Shown here in pieces: positions 48,564 through 57,793 of a stretch of DNA of 64,000 bases. The notes beneath the pieces were generated by a model. The model searched no databases. It saw only the letters and a program-made list of their open reading frames with translations, and was not told where the DNA came from. Position 1 is the first letter of the stretch. Every line of letters begins with the position of its first letter. The DNA lies in the NCBI RefSeq assembly GCF_900187015.1, contig NZ_LT906479.1, forward strand, positions 2,046,001 to 2,110,000, written 5' to 3'. The stretch comes from Serratia ficaria. Lineage in GTDB: Bacteria > Pseudomonadota > Gammaproteobacteria > Enterobacterales > Enterobacteriaceae. The position numbers and the translations under genes were made by a program.

Positions 48564-49460
48564 TCAGCCGCTTAATTCCTCGACCATCAAATCGATAAAG
48601 CGCCTGACGCGCGGTTCCAGCAAACGCTTGTTGGGGTAGAGCGCGACGATGCGCACCTCTTCGCCCTCGACCCCGGCCAACACCCGCCGCAGACGGCCGG
48701 CGGCCAGCGCTTCCGCCGCCAGAAAATCCGGCAGGCAGGCGATGCCCAGCCCCGTCAGAGCGGCGTCGCGCAGCGCTTCGCCGCTGTCGAAACGCAGGCG
48801 GCCGCGAGCCGGCGCCCTGACCCAATCGCCGTGCGCGTCACGCAGTCGCCAACTCTGCTTTTGGCTGCGGCTGCTGAATAACAGGCACTGGTGTTCTGCC
48901 AGCGCATCGATATTCCGCGGCTCACCCCGGCTGGCGAGGTAGGCGGGGGAAGCGCACAACAATGCGCGGTATTTGGCGACCCGCCGCGAAACCAGGCGAG
49001 TGTCCGGCGCCGTTACGCCTATCCTCACCGCCAGGTCAAAACCTTCGTCCACCAGATCGGCCAGCCGATCGGAAAAGCTCATCTCGACCTGCACTTCCGG
49101 CCAGGCCGCCAAATACTTCGGCAACAGCGGCAGCAATACCAAACGGCCAAAGGCGGCGGGCACGGTTAGCCGCAGCACGCCGCGTGCGGTGCCGCCAGCG
49201 CCGGCCACGCTGGCCTCCGCGTCGTCGACCGAGGCGAGAACCTGCAGGCCGCGCCGATAAAACTCCCGGCCCTCGTCGGTGAGGCTCAGCGCCCGGGTGG
49301 TGCGATTCAACAGCCGTACTCCCAGGCGTTGCTCCAGCCGCGCGACGGCTTTCCCCGCCGCCGATCGCGACAGCCCCATCGCCAGCCCGCCGGCGACGAA
49401 GCTGCCGGCATCGGCGACCGCCATAAATACCTGTATGTCATTCAGATTTGCGCGCAGCAT
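48564..49460 (-). CDS. LysR-family transcriptional regulator
   Basis: This 298-residue protein has an N-terminal winged helix (LNDIQVFMAVADAGSFVAGGLAMGLSRSAAGKAVARLEQRLGVRLLNRTTRALSLT) and a LysR substrate-binding domain with the SFSDRLADLVDEGFDLAVRIG motif of the CrgA-like subgroup. The start MLRANLND was chosen as family-like; 12 upstream in-frame residues are not. It is divergent from a RidA-family gene, its likely target. Confidence 0.88.
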   Translation of the reverse strand: MLRANLNDIQVFMAVADAGSFVAGGLAMGLSRSAAGKAVARLEQRLGVRLLNRTTRALSLTDEGREFYRRGLQVLASVDDAEASVAGAGGTARGVLRLTVPAAFGRLVLLPLLPKYLAAWPEVQVEMSFSDRLADLVDEGFDLAVRIGVTAPDTRLVSRRVAKYRALLCASPAYLASRGEPRNIDALAEHQCLLFSSRSQKQSWRLRDAHGDWVRAPARGRLRFDSGEALRDAALTGLGIACLPDFLAAEALAAGRLRRVLAGVEGEEVRIVALYPNKRLLEPRVRRFIDLMVEELSG

Positions 49461-49612
49461 GCCCGGTTCCCGATTAGCCGATGGCCCAGCGGCCAAGATA
49501 ACAGATTCGATTTGCCGGCGGTGGCGTCAGCGTCGTTTCTGTGGCGACGTCCATTCGTCAATCATCCGATTATAGTCTTCAGCGTAACCCTATAACCGGC
49601 AGGAGAAATGAC

Positions 49613-50017
49613 ATGGCGAACATCATCAGGCATTACGATCACGGGGTGGAGTGGGAAGAAGGGAACGGAGTGACTCAGGGGTACTGCGTCAACGGCGTGC
49701 TTTATATCTCGGGGCAGTTTTCCCACGATATGCAGGGCGGCTTTGTCGGCGCGGGCGATATCGACGCGCAGACCCGGCAGACGCTGGACAACCTCGACCG
49801 GGTGTTGGCGGGGCATGGCGCCGACAGGTCGAATCTGGCCTGCGTGGAAATTTACCTGACCGACGTACCGGCGCATTTCGCCCGATGCGTCGCGCTGTTC
49901 AGAGACTATGTCGGCGATCATCGCCCGGCCGGCACCCTGATCGGCGTCACCGGGCTGGCTTCGCCCGAGCAACTGGTGGAAATCAGCGCGGTGGCGCACC
50001 TGAACCGTTCGGTCTAG
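49613..50017 (+). CDS. RidA-family protein
   Basis: This 134-residue protein is of the RidA/YjgF/UK114 superfamily: GVTQGYCVNGVLYISGQF, DIDAQTRQTLDNLDRVLAGHGAD and EIYLTDVPAHFA. The usual C-terminal catalytic Arg region reads RPAGTLIGVTGLASPEQLVEISAVA, so Arg is kept. Archetypal RidA hydrolyses reactive enamines; subgroup members may have other roles. AGGAGA lies 6 bases before the ATG. Divergent LysR gene suggests inducible expression. Confidence 0.85.
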   Translation: MANIIRHYDHGVEWEEGNGVTQGYCVNGVLYISGQFSHDMQGGFVGAGDIDAQTRQTLDNLDRVLAGHGADRSNLACVEIYLTDVPAHFARCVALFRDYVGDHRPAGTLIGVTGLASPEQLVEISAVAHLNRSV

Positions 50018-50133
50018 CGGGCGTTTTAGCGACAAGTCGCCTTCATTTTGAACAAACGCGCGCAGAGTTATTGGAGAGCGTTAGAGTTTTCGGGTTTTAC
50101 CGTTGACCTGGTGGGCCGCTTCGGCTTTGATGA

Positions 50134-51117
<984 letters not shown>

Positions 51118-51125
51118 CGCGCAGG

Positions 51126-51150
51126 GCCCGCCATAGCGGCGGGCTTTTTT
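51126..51150. terminator. Terminator between pip and holE
   Basis: GCCCGCC / GGCGGGC stem with a 5-base loop, followed by six T on the plus strand; placed 9 bases after the pip stop. Confidence 0.88.
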
Positions 51151-51379
51151 ATCTGGATTTGGGTTCGTAAGGCAGGCGCGAAAACTTGTGCGATTCTACG
51201 CGGTAGTGCGCCACGCGCTCGCGGAAGTAATCACGCAGATATTCCGGCTGTTCGCGCTCCACCACTTCCGGGATCACCGGCATGTTGTAACGCTCTTTGA
51301 ACGCCACGCCAGAGGCGGCGAGATCCACGTTCACCTTGTCCATCTCTTCTTTGGACAGCTCTGCCAGATTGTAACCCAT
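51149..51379 (-). CDS. holE: DNA polymerase III theta subunit
   Basis: HolE stabilises the epsilon proofreading subunit in the polymerase III core. The 76-residue protein has the same length as E. coli HolE and shares [25 protein letters not shown] and the C-terminal [14 protein letters not shown] precedes the start. It converges on pip. Confidence 0.96.
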   Translation of the reverse strand: MGYNLAELSKEEMDKVNVDLAASGVAFKERYNMPVIPEVVEREQPEYLRDYFRERVAHYRVESHKFSRLPYEPKSR

Positions 51380-51742
51380 CTTCTGCTCCTTACCGTTGCC
51401 GCATTGAATCTGCGCAGAAGGTAATGCACCCGGCGGCGCTTGGCAAGCCCATTGCGCCGGTGAAATAACCGCTCGGCGGGGGCAAGGTTATTTCTTGCCG
51501 AAAGGGTAATGCAATGTGTTTATTTTCTTAAATAAGAACGATTCGCTTTTTGAGCGACCCTGTAGATGTAAATAGTTATCATAATAATTTAAACAATCAA
51601 CTCAATGATATTTTATCTTGTTGTTTTTATTTATATTTTAAATAATTAAAGATTTAATGTAAATCAGGTGTTTTTATTTTTAATTACCCAAGGCATAATG
51701 CGCGAAATTAAATTCACGACCTGCAAAATAAAAGGAATCATT
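51380..51742. promoter_or_regulatory. AT-rich ftnA upstream region
   Basis: A 363-base gap whose right 230 bases are extremely AT-rich, unlike the GC-rich surroundings. E. coli ftnA is silenced by H-NS over an extended upstream region and derepressed by Fur; the composition here and an imperfect Fur-like stretch near 51576 (AGTTATCATAATAATT) fit that model. No ORF was accepted. Confidence 0.5.
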
Positions 51743-52258
51743 ATGCTGACGCAAGAAATGACCAAGAAGCTGAATGAGCAACTGAATCTGGAGTTCTACT
51801 CCGCCAACATGTACCTGCAAATGAGCGCATGGTGCAGCGATAAAGGCTTTGAAGGCGCCGCCGCATTTCTTAAGGAGCATTCTCAGGAAGAGATGCAGCA
51901 CATGCAGCGTCTGTTCGATTACCTGAGCGATACCGGCGCTCTGCCGCTGCTGGGCACCATCGCCGCGCCGCCGGTTGAGTTCGAATCCCTGGCCGACGTA
52001 TTCCAGCAGACTTACGAACACGAACAGCTGATCACCCGTCAGATCAACGAACTGGCGCATGCGGCCATGACGGCGCACGACTATTCCACCTTCAACTTCC
52101 TGCAGTGGTACGTTGCCGAGCAACACGAAGAAGAGAAGCTGTTCAAATCCGTATTGGACAAGCTGGCGCTGGTGGGCACCAGCGGCAAAGGCCTGTTCTT
52201 CATCGACAAGGATTTGAAGAAAATGGGCGCCGCCGAGAACGGCAACGGCCAGGCCTGA
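51743..52258 (+). CDS. ftnA: Non-haem ferritin FtnA
   Basis: FtnA forms the 24-subunit iron-storage shell. The 171-residue four-helix protein keeps the ferroxidase ligands Glu17, Glu50, His53, the later Glu in QTYEHEQ and Gln/Glu in AEQHEEE. AAGGAA precedes the ATG chosen by family alignment; a longer in-frame reading begins in AT-rich leader and is rejected. A terminator follows. Confidence 0.96.
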   Translation: MLTQEMTKKLNEQLNLEFYSANMYLQMSAWCSDKGFEGAAAFLKEHSQEEMQHMQRLFDYLSDTGALPLLGTIAAPPVEFESLADVFQQTYEHEQLITRQINELAHAAMTAHDYSTFNFLQWYVAEQHEEEKLFKSVLDKLALVGTSGKGLFFIDKDLKKMGAAENGNGQA

Positions 52259-52582
52259 TAACGGGTGCAGAAAACCGCGCGCCGGGCCGCTGCCTGACGC
52301 GCGGTTTTTTTATGCCCTACGTTTGTGCGGCTATGCAGCGATACGTGCTGCCGGATCGCAAAATGCCAGTGATGCGCTCGACTTGCCGCGGGGCGATCGT
52401 TATCATTTACCGCGATACGCTACAGGGATGGTAGAGATTCAAAACAGCGGGTTAGCTGATTAACCCCTTATTCTGTTTACCCGTGGCGCAATCATTTGCG
52501 GTGGGTTGGGGCCGCTGATTCATCGCCTTGGCTGATGGCCTAACCCATATCACCCTCGTTCCTCGCTTTAAGGGATACCACT
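52259..52582. other. ftnA-yobA intergenic region
   Basis: A 324-base gap with the ftnA terminator at its left end and the yobA promoter presumably at the right. Nothing else was recognised. Confidence 0.55.
52271..52311 (+). terminator. Terminator after ftnA
   Basis: AACCGCGCG / CGCGCGGTT stem with a 16-base loop and a seven-T tail, 14 bases after the stop codon. Confidence 0.85.
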
Positions 52583-52966
52583 GTGATCGGTAAAATTCGT
52601 TCCTCATATCGCCTGCTTTCCACCCTTTTCGTGCTGTTTATCGGCCTTTCTTCGCAGCAGGCGCTGGCGCATGCCCACCTGAAAGTTGTCACCCCGGCGG
52701 CCGACGCCAGCGTGAGCCCGGCACCGAAAGCGCTGACGCTCAATTTCTCCGAAGGCATCGAGCCTAACTTCAGCGGCGTCAAGATCACCGGCCCGGACAA
52801 CGCCGCGGTGAAAACCGGCAAGTTGAAACTCGATCCGAACAACAATACCCAGGTTAATCTGCCGATCGAAGGCGAGCTTGGCGCCGGCAAATATAACGTC
52901 AGCTGGCACGTGGTTTCGGTCGACGGCCATAAAACCAAAGGCCAGTACAGCTTCACCGTCAACTGA
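52583..52966 (+). CDS. yobA: CopC-domain periplasmic copper protein YobA
   Basis: This 127-residue protein has a cleavable signal peptide ending ALA before HAHLKVV, so mature His1 can form the copper site typical of CopC. The HVVSVDGHKTKGQYSF motif holds the other ligands. It should bind Cu(II) in the periplasm. The start is GTG. It is 3 bases upstream of the CopD-like gene, forming a yobA-yebZ unit. Confidence 0.9.
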   Translation: MIGKIRSSYRLLSTLFVLFIGLSSQQALAHAHLKVVTPAADASVSPAPKALTLNFSEGIEPNFSGVKITGPDNAAVKTGKLKLDPNNNTQVNLPIEGELGAGKYNVSWHVVSVDGHKTKGQYSFTVN

Positions 52967-52969
52967 TCA

Positions 52970-53851
52970 ATGAGTCTGGCGACCCTGTTCGTTCTGTGTC
53001 GCTTGGCGCACTTTGCGGCGGTGATGCTGATGTTTGGCGTCAGCCTGTTCACCGCCTTACTGTCGCCGCAGCGCCTTTCTCCGTATCTCACCCGTGACGT
53101 GCGTCCTTTGCTGGTCTCTTGCACCTGGCTCGCCGGGCTTTCCGCCGTGGCGCTGCTGGCGGTACAGGCCGGGCAAATGGGCGATGGCTGGGAGGATACC
53201 TGGCGGCTGGAGGTGTGGTGGGCGGTGCTCGGCACGACCTTCGGCGAAGTGTGGCGCTGGCATTTGGGCCTTGCGCTGCTGGCGCTGCTGAGCCTGCTGC
53301 TGCCGGAGGCGAGGCGCATTCAAGCGCTGGCGCTGTGCTCTACGCTGCTGCTGGTGAGCATGGCGTTTATCGGCCATGCGGCGATGCACCAAGGCGCGCT
53401 TGGCGTACTGCATCGCGCCAACCATGCGCTGCACCTGCTGGCCGCCGGTTACTGGTTCGGCAGCCTGTTGCCGCTGCTGGTTTGCCTGCGCTACCTGCAG
53501 CAGCCGCAATGGCGCCGCGACGCCATCACCACCCTGATCCGTTTCTCGCGCTGGGGCCACCTGGCGGTGGCGGCGGTGATCGTCACCGGGGCGGTCAACA
53601 GCCTGATCATTCTCGGCAGCTGGCCGCTGAACGTGGCTTCGCCGTATCAGCGTTTGCTGTTGTTCAAAACCGCGCTGGTGGCGCTGATGGTGATGGTGGC
53701 GCTGGCCAACCGTTACGCCATCGTGCCGGCGATGAGCCGCGTGCCGAAGCTGGCGCAGCGCGGGCTGGTGTTGGCCTGTTGGATTGAAGTGGGACTGGGC
53801 GGGGCGGTGCTGCTGCTGGTCAGTTTATTTGCAACCTATGCGCCGGTATAA
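52970..53851 (+). CDS. yebZ: CopD-family inner-membrane protein YebZ
   Basis: This 293-residue protein has about eight membrane spans and a CopD domain with conserved His/Trp positions (HAAMHQGALGVLHRANHALHLLAAGYWFG). It is thought to move copper with the partner CopC protein. It follows yobA directly and precedes yebY by 69 bases, matching E. coli. Confidence 0.9.
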   Translation: MSLATLFVLCRLAHFAAVMLMFGVSLFTALLSPQRLSPYLTRDVRPLLVSCTWLAGLSAVALLAVQAGQMGDGWEDTWRLEVWWAVLGTTFGEVWRWHLGLALLALLSLLLPEARRIQALALCSTLLLVSMAFIGHAAMHQGALGVLHRANHALHLLAAGYWFGSLLPLLVCLRYLQQPQWRRDAITTLIRFSRWGHLAVAAVIVTGAVNSLIILGSWPLNVASPYQRLLLFKTALVALMVMVALANRYAIVPAMSRVPKLAQRGLVLACWIEVGLGGAVLLLVSLFATYAPV

Positions 53852-53920
53852 GATTACGGCTTGCCGGATGCCGGTAAACTGCGGGAAAATCGAGTCAAAT
53901 AGCAACCTGAAGGCCATCAA

Positions 53921-54262
53921 ATGAAATCGGTATTACTTGGCATTACGCTGCTGGCAACCGCGACCGGCGCGCTGGCGGCAGACAAACTGGTTAACATCAC
54001 CAAGCTGGAGTACGGCAAGCAGTGGGCGTTCACCAAAGAAGAAGTGACGCTGCAGTGCCGCAGCGGCGGCGCGCTGTTTGTGCTCAACAACAGCACCCTG
54101 ATGCAGTATCCGCTCAACGACGCCGCCGAAGCGCAGGTGAAGGCGGGGCAGCAGCGCGCGCAGCCGCTGGATGTGATCCTGCTCGATGACGCCGCCAACC
54201 CCGGCCATAAAATGAACCTGGCGCCGTTCCGCGAACGCGCCGAGAAGCTGTGCGATAATTAA
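53921..54262 (+). CDS. yebY: DUF2511 periplasmic protein YebY
   Basis: This 113-residue protein has a signal peptide (MKSVLLGITLLATATGALAA) and a DUF2511 domain with two cysteines (LQCRSGG and EKLCDN) likely forming a disulfide. Function unknown; the constant association with yobA-yebZ suggests a role in copper handling. Confidence 0.9.
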   Translation: MKSVLLGITLLATATGALAADKLVNITKLEYGKQWAFTKEEVTLQCRSGGALFVLNNSTLMQYPLNDAAEAQVKAGQQRAQPLDVILLDDAANPGHKMNLAPFRERAEKLCDN

Positions 54263-54379
54263 CCGCTTGTTCGCCAACAGCTTGCCGGGATCCTGACGTT
54301 CGATACGCATTCACGCCGCATTGATTTCGTCATGAAACTATCACCCGCCCGCCCGGCCGCTGGCAAAAATAGCGCGGTA

Positions 54380-54500
54380 GGCTACTCTTAAAGTGCATGG
54401 CTGAACAAGCCCTGCACTAAATGCCAACTTTTAGCGCACGGCTCTCTCCCAAGAGCCATTTCCCTAGACCGAATATAGGAATCGTATTCGGTCTTTTTTT
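54380..54500 (+). ncRNA. sdsR: Hfq-dependent small RNA SdsR (RyeB)
   Basis: The core TGCCAACTTTTAGCGCACGG, the CTCTCTCCCAAGAG hairpin region and the terminator GACCGAATA / TATTCGGTC with a T7 tail are almost the same as recalled E. coli SdsR, and yebY is the neighbour in both. A sigma-S-like -10 (CTACTCT, 54382-54388) puts the RNA start near 54395-54399, giving about 103 bases. SdsR is a stationary-phase RNA that represses ompD and mutS in relatives; an antisense partner SraC/RyeA may exist on the other strand. The annotated span includes the promoter -10. Confidence 0.9.
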
Positions 54501-54715
54501 GTGTATTAAGGGGATGCCGGTAGCACTGCGCTATTATCCTTACACCGGCTTTCGGGTGATCAAGGTAAACGAGACGATGCCGACTTATGTCTAAACACTG
54601 TGTCGGCTTTCCGTCTATCCCCCCTTGCGGCGGGGCGTGATATCACAACTCAGGGCGGCGAACTGACGCGTTTGTCGCACAACCGCCATGCCATTCCTTT
54701 TATAACGGTGTGACC

Positions 54716-54883
54716 TCAATACACATCATCATACTCTTTGGGTTTTCTTCTCATCACGTATTGAGTGAGCGCCGTAAGTATGACGGAGTTTATAACCCAG
54801 ATGAAAACAGCAAGATCGCCGAGAAAATGACTTAGCAGCAACATCGGGCTCATAAGAATGAGATAACCGATTAAACATTTCAT
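54716..54883 (-). CDS. Putative 55-residue membrane protein
   Basis: The ORF starts MKCLIGYLILMSPMLLLSHF, continues through a hydrophobic stretch (GDLAVFIWVINSVILTAL) and ends with a charged tail YVMRRKPKEYDDVY. Two short membrane spans (about residues 3-20 and 23-41) are likely. The ribosome site is weak (GTGGGA about 7 bases away). It lies on the opposite strand to sdsR. No family recognised; it may be a small envelope protein or not expressed. Confidence 0.5.
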   Translation of the reverse strand: MKCLIGYLILMSPMLLLSHFLGDLAVFIWVINSVILTALTQYVMRRKPKEYDDVY

Positions 54884-55054
54884 TAAAATCCCACTATATT
54901 ATTTAACTTTTCCCTTATTAACCATGTAGATAGTAGCATGCCGACCCTATGCTGAACCAGAAGGCGTAACCTATCGTTGGGGCCGATCGCCCATAGTGGC
55001 TTTCTTGCCGTTTATCCCCGATAAAATTTGCCGGAGATGATATTGATATTTGTT

Positions 55055-55071
55055 ATGTTATATTGTAACGT
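55055..55071. promoter_or_regulatory. Zur box upstream of zinT
   Basis: ATGTTATATTGTAACGT matches the Zur core with one mismatched pair, 35 bases upstream of the GTG start of zinT, a known Zur target in E. coli. Confidence 0.8.
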
Positions 55072-55105
55072 TTTGTTTTTCTGGGAAGGTATAGAGGGAT
55101 ATACA

Positions 55106-55756
55106 GTGGCGAACTATTTTGGAAAAATTTCATTGGCGCTGGGCGCGCTGTTAGTCAGCGGTTACGCGCTTTCTCATGCCCATCATTCGCATGGCAAACC
55201 GATGTCGGAAGTGGAGTTGCAGGCGTCTAAGGGGGTGTTCGATGATAAGAACGTGCAGGACAGAAGCTTAACGGATTGGGATGGCGTGTGGCAGTCCGTC
55301 CATCCTTACCTGCAGAATGGCGACCTTGATCCGGTGTTTAAGCAGAAGGCGGAGAAAGAGCAGGGCAAAACGTTCGAACAGATCAAGGAGTACTACCGCA
55401 AAGGGTATGCCACCGATATTGATACCATAGGCATCGAAAACGGCGTTATGGAGTTCCACCGCGGTAATAAAGCCAGTTCCTGCCAGTACGCCTATGCCGG
55501 GCACAAGATCCTGACTTACGCCTCAGGCAAAAAAGGGGTTCGTTATCTGTTTGAATGTAAGGATGCCGGCAGCCAGGCACCTAAATACGTTCAGTTCAGC
55601 GATCACATCATCGCCCCGCGCAAGTCCGCTCACTTTCATATCTTTGTGGGCAACACATCGCAGGAAGCGCTACTGGCGGAAATGGATAACTGGCCGACGT
55701 ACTATCCGTTCCAGTTGACTACCGAACAGGTGGTTGACGACATGCTGCATCACTGA
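55106..55756 (+). CDS. zinT: Periplasmic zinc-binding protein ZinT
   Basis: ZinT captures zinc in the periplasm and passes it to ZnuA under starvation. The 216-residue protein matches E. coli ZinT in length: signal peptide ending near SHAH, a His-rich HAHHSHGK start, the lipocalin-like core with [14 protein letters not shown], and [13 protein letters not shown] with metal-binding His residues. The GTG start with a GAGGGA site was chosen over an upstream in-frame ATG lying before the Zur box. Confidence 0.95.
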   Translation: MANYFGKISLALGALLVSGYALSHAHHSHGKPMSEVELQASKGVFDDKNVQDRSLTDWDGVWQSVHPYLQNGDLDPVFKQKAEKEQGKTFEQIKEYYRKGYATDIDTIGIENGVMEFHRGNKASSCQYAYAGHKILTYASGKKGVRYLFECKDAGSQAPKYVQFSDHIIAPRKSAHFHIFVGNTSQEALLAEMDNWPTYYPFQLTTEQVVDDMLHH

Positions 55757-55912
55757 CAGTGACATCACCTGCAGTATTGTCGCCGGGAAGCGACAAAAGC
55801 ATTTACTGTTAACCGCTTCCCGGTAGAATTTAATATGTTATTTATGTTGTGGCGAATTGCAGCCCTCAGAGGTAAGCCGAAGATAAGCACCGGCCGCCAC
55901 ACCATCCCATTT

Positions 55913-55946
55913 CAAGCCCTGGCCTTATCGCCGGGGCTTTTGTTTG
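55913..55946 (+). terminator. Possible terminator downstream of zinT
   Basis: AAGCCCTGGC and GCCGGGGCTT form a stem with one G-T pair and a short loop, followed by TTGTTTG. It is about 157 bases after zinT, so its role is uncertain. Confidence 0.5.
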
Positions 55947-56050
55947 TCCGGCTGTCGCCCCTGGCCAGCCCTTCCGCCGGCAAGTAGGAGGGGGCGCGGC
56001 GTGGGCGGCGATGCGCCGGGTGCCTTGAGCCTGCGGCGGACTACGCGCCG

Positions 56051-56269
56051 CTATTTATCTTTTCTGTTGAATTTATCTACGAAATAAAATTTAAGCAGCA
56101 GATGAATCATTCGAATAATACTGCCGATAAACACCAGGGTTATGACAAAGTTCGATAAGTTCCTCGGCGCGGCGTAGGCCTGCGGGAAAGCCACATGGGC
56201 GCCGCTGAGCAATGAGGTCGCAATTAAAAAACCCATTAAATAACAGAGAGCGCGAAAAAGTTGAAACAT
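56051..56269 (-). CDS. Small two-span membrane protein, putative microcin immunity protein
   Basis: This 72-residue protein has two hydrophobic segments (about residues 6-24 and 40-59) joined by a short polar loop and a basic tail (KFNRKDK). An ATG 5 bases after GGTGG was chosen; a GTG three codons earlier is also possible. It lies 67 bases downstream of a gene whose product resembles class II microcin precursors, in the same direction. Immunity proteins for such microcins are small membrane proteins of this kind. No sequence family was recognised, so immunity is inferred from context. Confidence 0.5.
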   Translation of the reverse strand: MFQLFRALCYLMGFLIATSLLSGAHVAFPQAYAAPRNLSNFVITLVFIGSIIRMIHLLLKFYFVDKFNRKDK

Positions 56270-56287
56270 TCGGTCCACCGTAAAATG

Positions 56288-56320
56288 AAAGCATAAGTTG
56301 CGCGGAACAACTTATGCTTT
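56288..56320. terminator. Strong hairpin between microcin-like gene and membrane gene
   Basis: AAAGCATAAGTTG and CAACTTATGCTTT form a perfect 13-bp stem with a 7-base loop, 17 bases beyond the microcin-like stop codon. Minus-strand downstream bases are CATTTTAC, a weak T-run, so it may be a partial terminator or attenuator. Confidence 0.7.
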
Positions 56321-56336
56321 TAGTCAATCAATCAGC

Positions 56337-56678
56337 TTAGCGGGAGCAGCTGCCGGACTTGCCGCTGTTGCAGCTGCCGTTAGACTTATTGCCGCCTTTA
56401 CCCATTCCGACATTACCGCCGCCGCTGCGGCCATCCTTAAAGCATCCGCCATTGAGCGCGCCGGCGGCCATGCCAAGCGGCCCCGCCAACGATCCGCTAA
56501 TGATGCCGTTAACGCAGTCAGGCGAGGTGTGCTTACCATAGAAGCCTTTGCCGTCGGCAGCCGAACCTTTCTTGCCCTGTTTGCCGGCGTTATTGACTCT
56601 ACCGCAGCCGTCGCGTTTATCGGCAAAGTTGCCGGCGCCGGCGATCAGATGAAAATATTTGGCATCGATCTCTTGCAT
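56337..56678 (-). CDS. Candidate class IIb microcin precursor
   Basis: This 113-residue protein begins MQEIDAKYFHLIAGA followed by GNFAD. The first 15 residues fit the leader of MccE492-type microcins (MREISQKDLNLAFGA then G), including length and Gly-Ala before the cleavage point. The rest is Gly/Ser/Asn-rich with a hydrophobic GxxxG-like core (about residues 58-78, NGIISGSLAGPLGMAAGALNG) and a Gly/Ser/Lys C-terminus. It has five cysteines (25, 55, 79, 103, 111) and ends in Arg, unlike the Ser-rich end used for siderophore attachment. GAGGGA lies 6 bases before the ATG. No export or tailoring genes are adjacent. A structural or non-microcin role is possible. Confidence 0.6.
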   Translation of the reverse strand: MQEIDAKYFHLIAGAGNFADKRDGCGRVNNAGKQGKKGSAADGKGFYGKHTSPDCVNGIISGSLAGPLGMAAGALNGGCFKDGRSGGGNVGMGKGGNKSNGSCNSGKSGSCSR

Positions 56679-56971
56679 AAGATTCCCTCTTTATCGATCA
56701 GATTAAGTTGAATGGCATTAAGCTTGCGCAAGCAGTTTGTTTTAACAGAAAAACGGCGGGCAGTAATTATCGATTCGCATAACAAACAGAAACTATTTTT
56801 ACGGTATTTAATTGCGTGATGAGAAGGCGGGGGTTTATTAATTTTAAAGCCGGATCTGGCGTTAATGTATTTAAAAGGGCTACTTATGCGGAGGCGTTAA
56901 TTATTTAACTGCAGCTCTAAGGTTTGCATAACCGAGCTGCAGTCTTTTGCTGGCTGCGCTGGCGCGGTGAA

Positions 56972-57508
56972 TCAGCGGCTCGCCGCTCCGGCCCGCGCAG
57001 GGTAAGTGGCGAATAGCGCGCCGACCGCCTGCTGAATTTGCGCCTGGCTGACCGTTTTGCTGTCTGAATTCAAGGTATTGGTGGCCGAGCCGCGCCATAC
57101 CAGCTGTTTTTTCTTGCTGTCCACGACGTCCACCGTCAGGGTGCCTTCGGTGTAGGTCCACAGGGTTTGGTTATAGCCGCCCCAACCGGCGTAGCCGAAT
57201 CGCCCAACCATCACCGGGGAATCGTCCATCTGGACCTTATCCTGCTTCATGGTATTGCTGTAGACCAGCAGATCCGGCGTGGGGCTGGCTTTATAACCGC
57301 GCTGCTCCATCCGTTGCGCCACGGCGGCCTGAATGTACTTGCCGGTCAGCGTCTGGTATTGCCCTGCGGGGTCGGCGGCAAAACCGTAAGTGCGGTATTG
57401 CGTAAAGTTGGCGCTGTGATCGTAATCGCTGGTGACCTGCGGCTGACTGGCGCAGCCGGACAGTAAAGCCATTGAACCCGCAATGAAAAGGCAAGAAAGT
57501 GCACGCAT
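56972..57508 (-). CDS. DUF4136-family lipoprotein
   Basis: This 178-residue protein has a lipoprotein signal with lipobox LLSGC (Cys about 19) and a DUF4136-type domain: YDHSANFTQYRTYGFA near the start and LTVDVVDSKKKQLVWRGSATNTL later. It should be anchored in the envelope; function unknown. GAGG lies 6 bases before the ATG chosen; the upstream in-frame residues are ignored. It is divergent from another lipoprotein gene. Confidence 0.82.
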   Translation of the reverse strand: MRALSCLFIAGSMALLSGCASQPQVTSDYDHSANFTQYRTYGFAADPAGQYQTLTGKYIQAAVAQRMEQRGYKASPTPDLLVYSNTMKQDKVQMDDSPVMVGRFGYAGWGGYNQTLWTYTEGTLTVDVVDSKKKQLVWRGSATNTLNSDSKTVSQAQIQQAVGALFATYPARAGAASR

Positions 57509-57793
57509 GGCGAACCTCGTAATGATTATCAGTTTCATAAAGTTAGACCCAGAAGTCGCGGCTGGCAAATGACGCGCTCAGGCAATAAACCGTTTTTGTC
57601 ATGCGCCGGCGCTATTGATGAACATCGGCGAGTTCACTCGGTGAGCGGGGTTATTTTTGATCCGTATCAGGCGTTTTGCCATCGGTTGTGGGTCCGATTT
57701 CGTACTGGTGCGCTTTGGCTGAGGCGGTGCTCTGCCAATCCGCCGGCGGATTTGGTAGTATGGTCCGACCTCAACAAACATGGATGCAGTACA

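Larger units (their letters stand above)
54263..55105. other. yebY-zinT intergenic region
   Basis: This 843-base region has no large gene but holds three features listed separately: sdsR, a 55-residue minus-strand membrane ORF, and the zinT Zur box. The E. coli neighbour pphA is absent. Composition falls toward AT-rich from 54700 on. Confidence 0.7.

Noticed and set aside
55028..55105. ATG start 26 codons upstream of zinT
   Set aside because: It precedes the Zur box and would place the signal peptide internally; the GTG start gives the usual ZinT length.
56901..57161. 86-codon minus-strand frame overlapping the DUF4136 gene
   Set aside because: Out-of-frame shadow of the lipoprotein gene without a ribosome site.
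57569..57793. 75-codon N-terminal extension of the DUF4377-type lipoprotein
   Set aside because: The signal peptide and lipobox start at the internal TTG; the upstream part is not protein-like and overlaps the promoter region.
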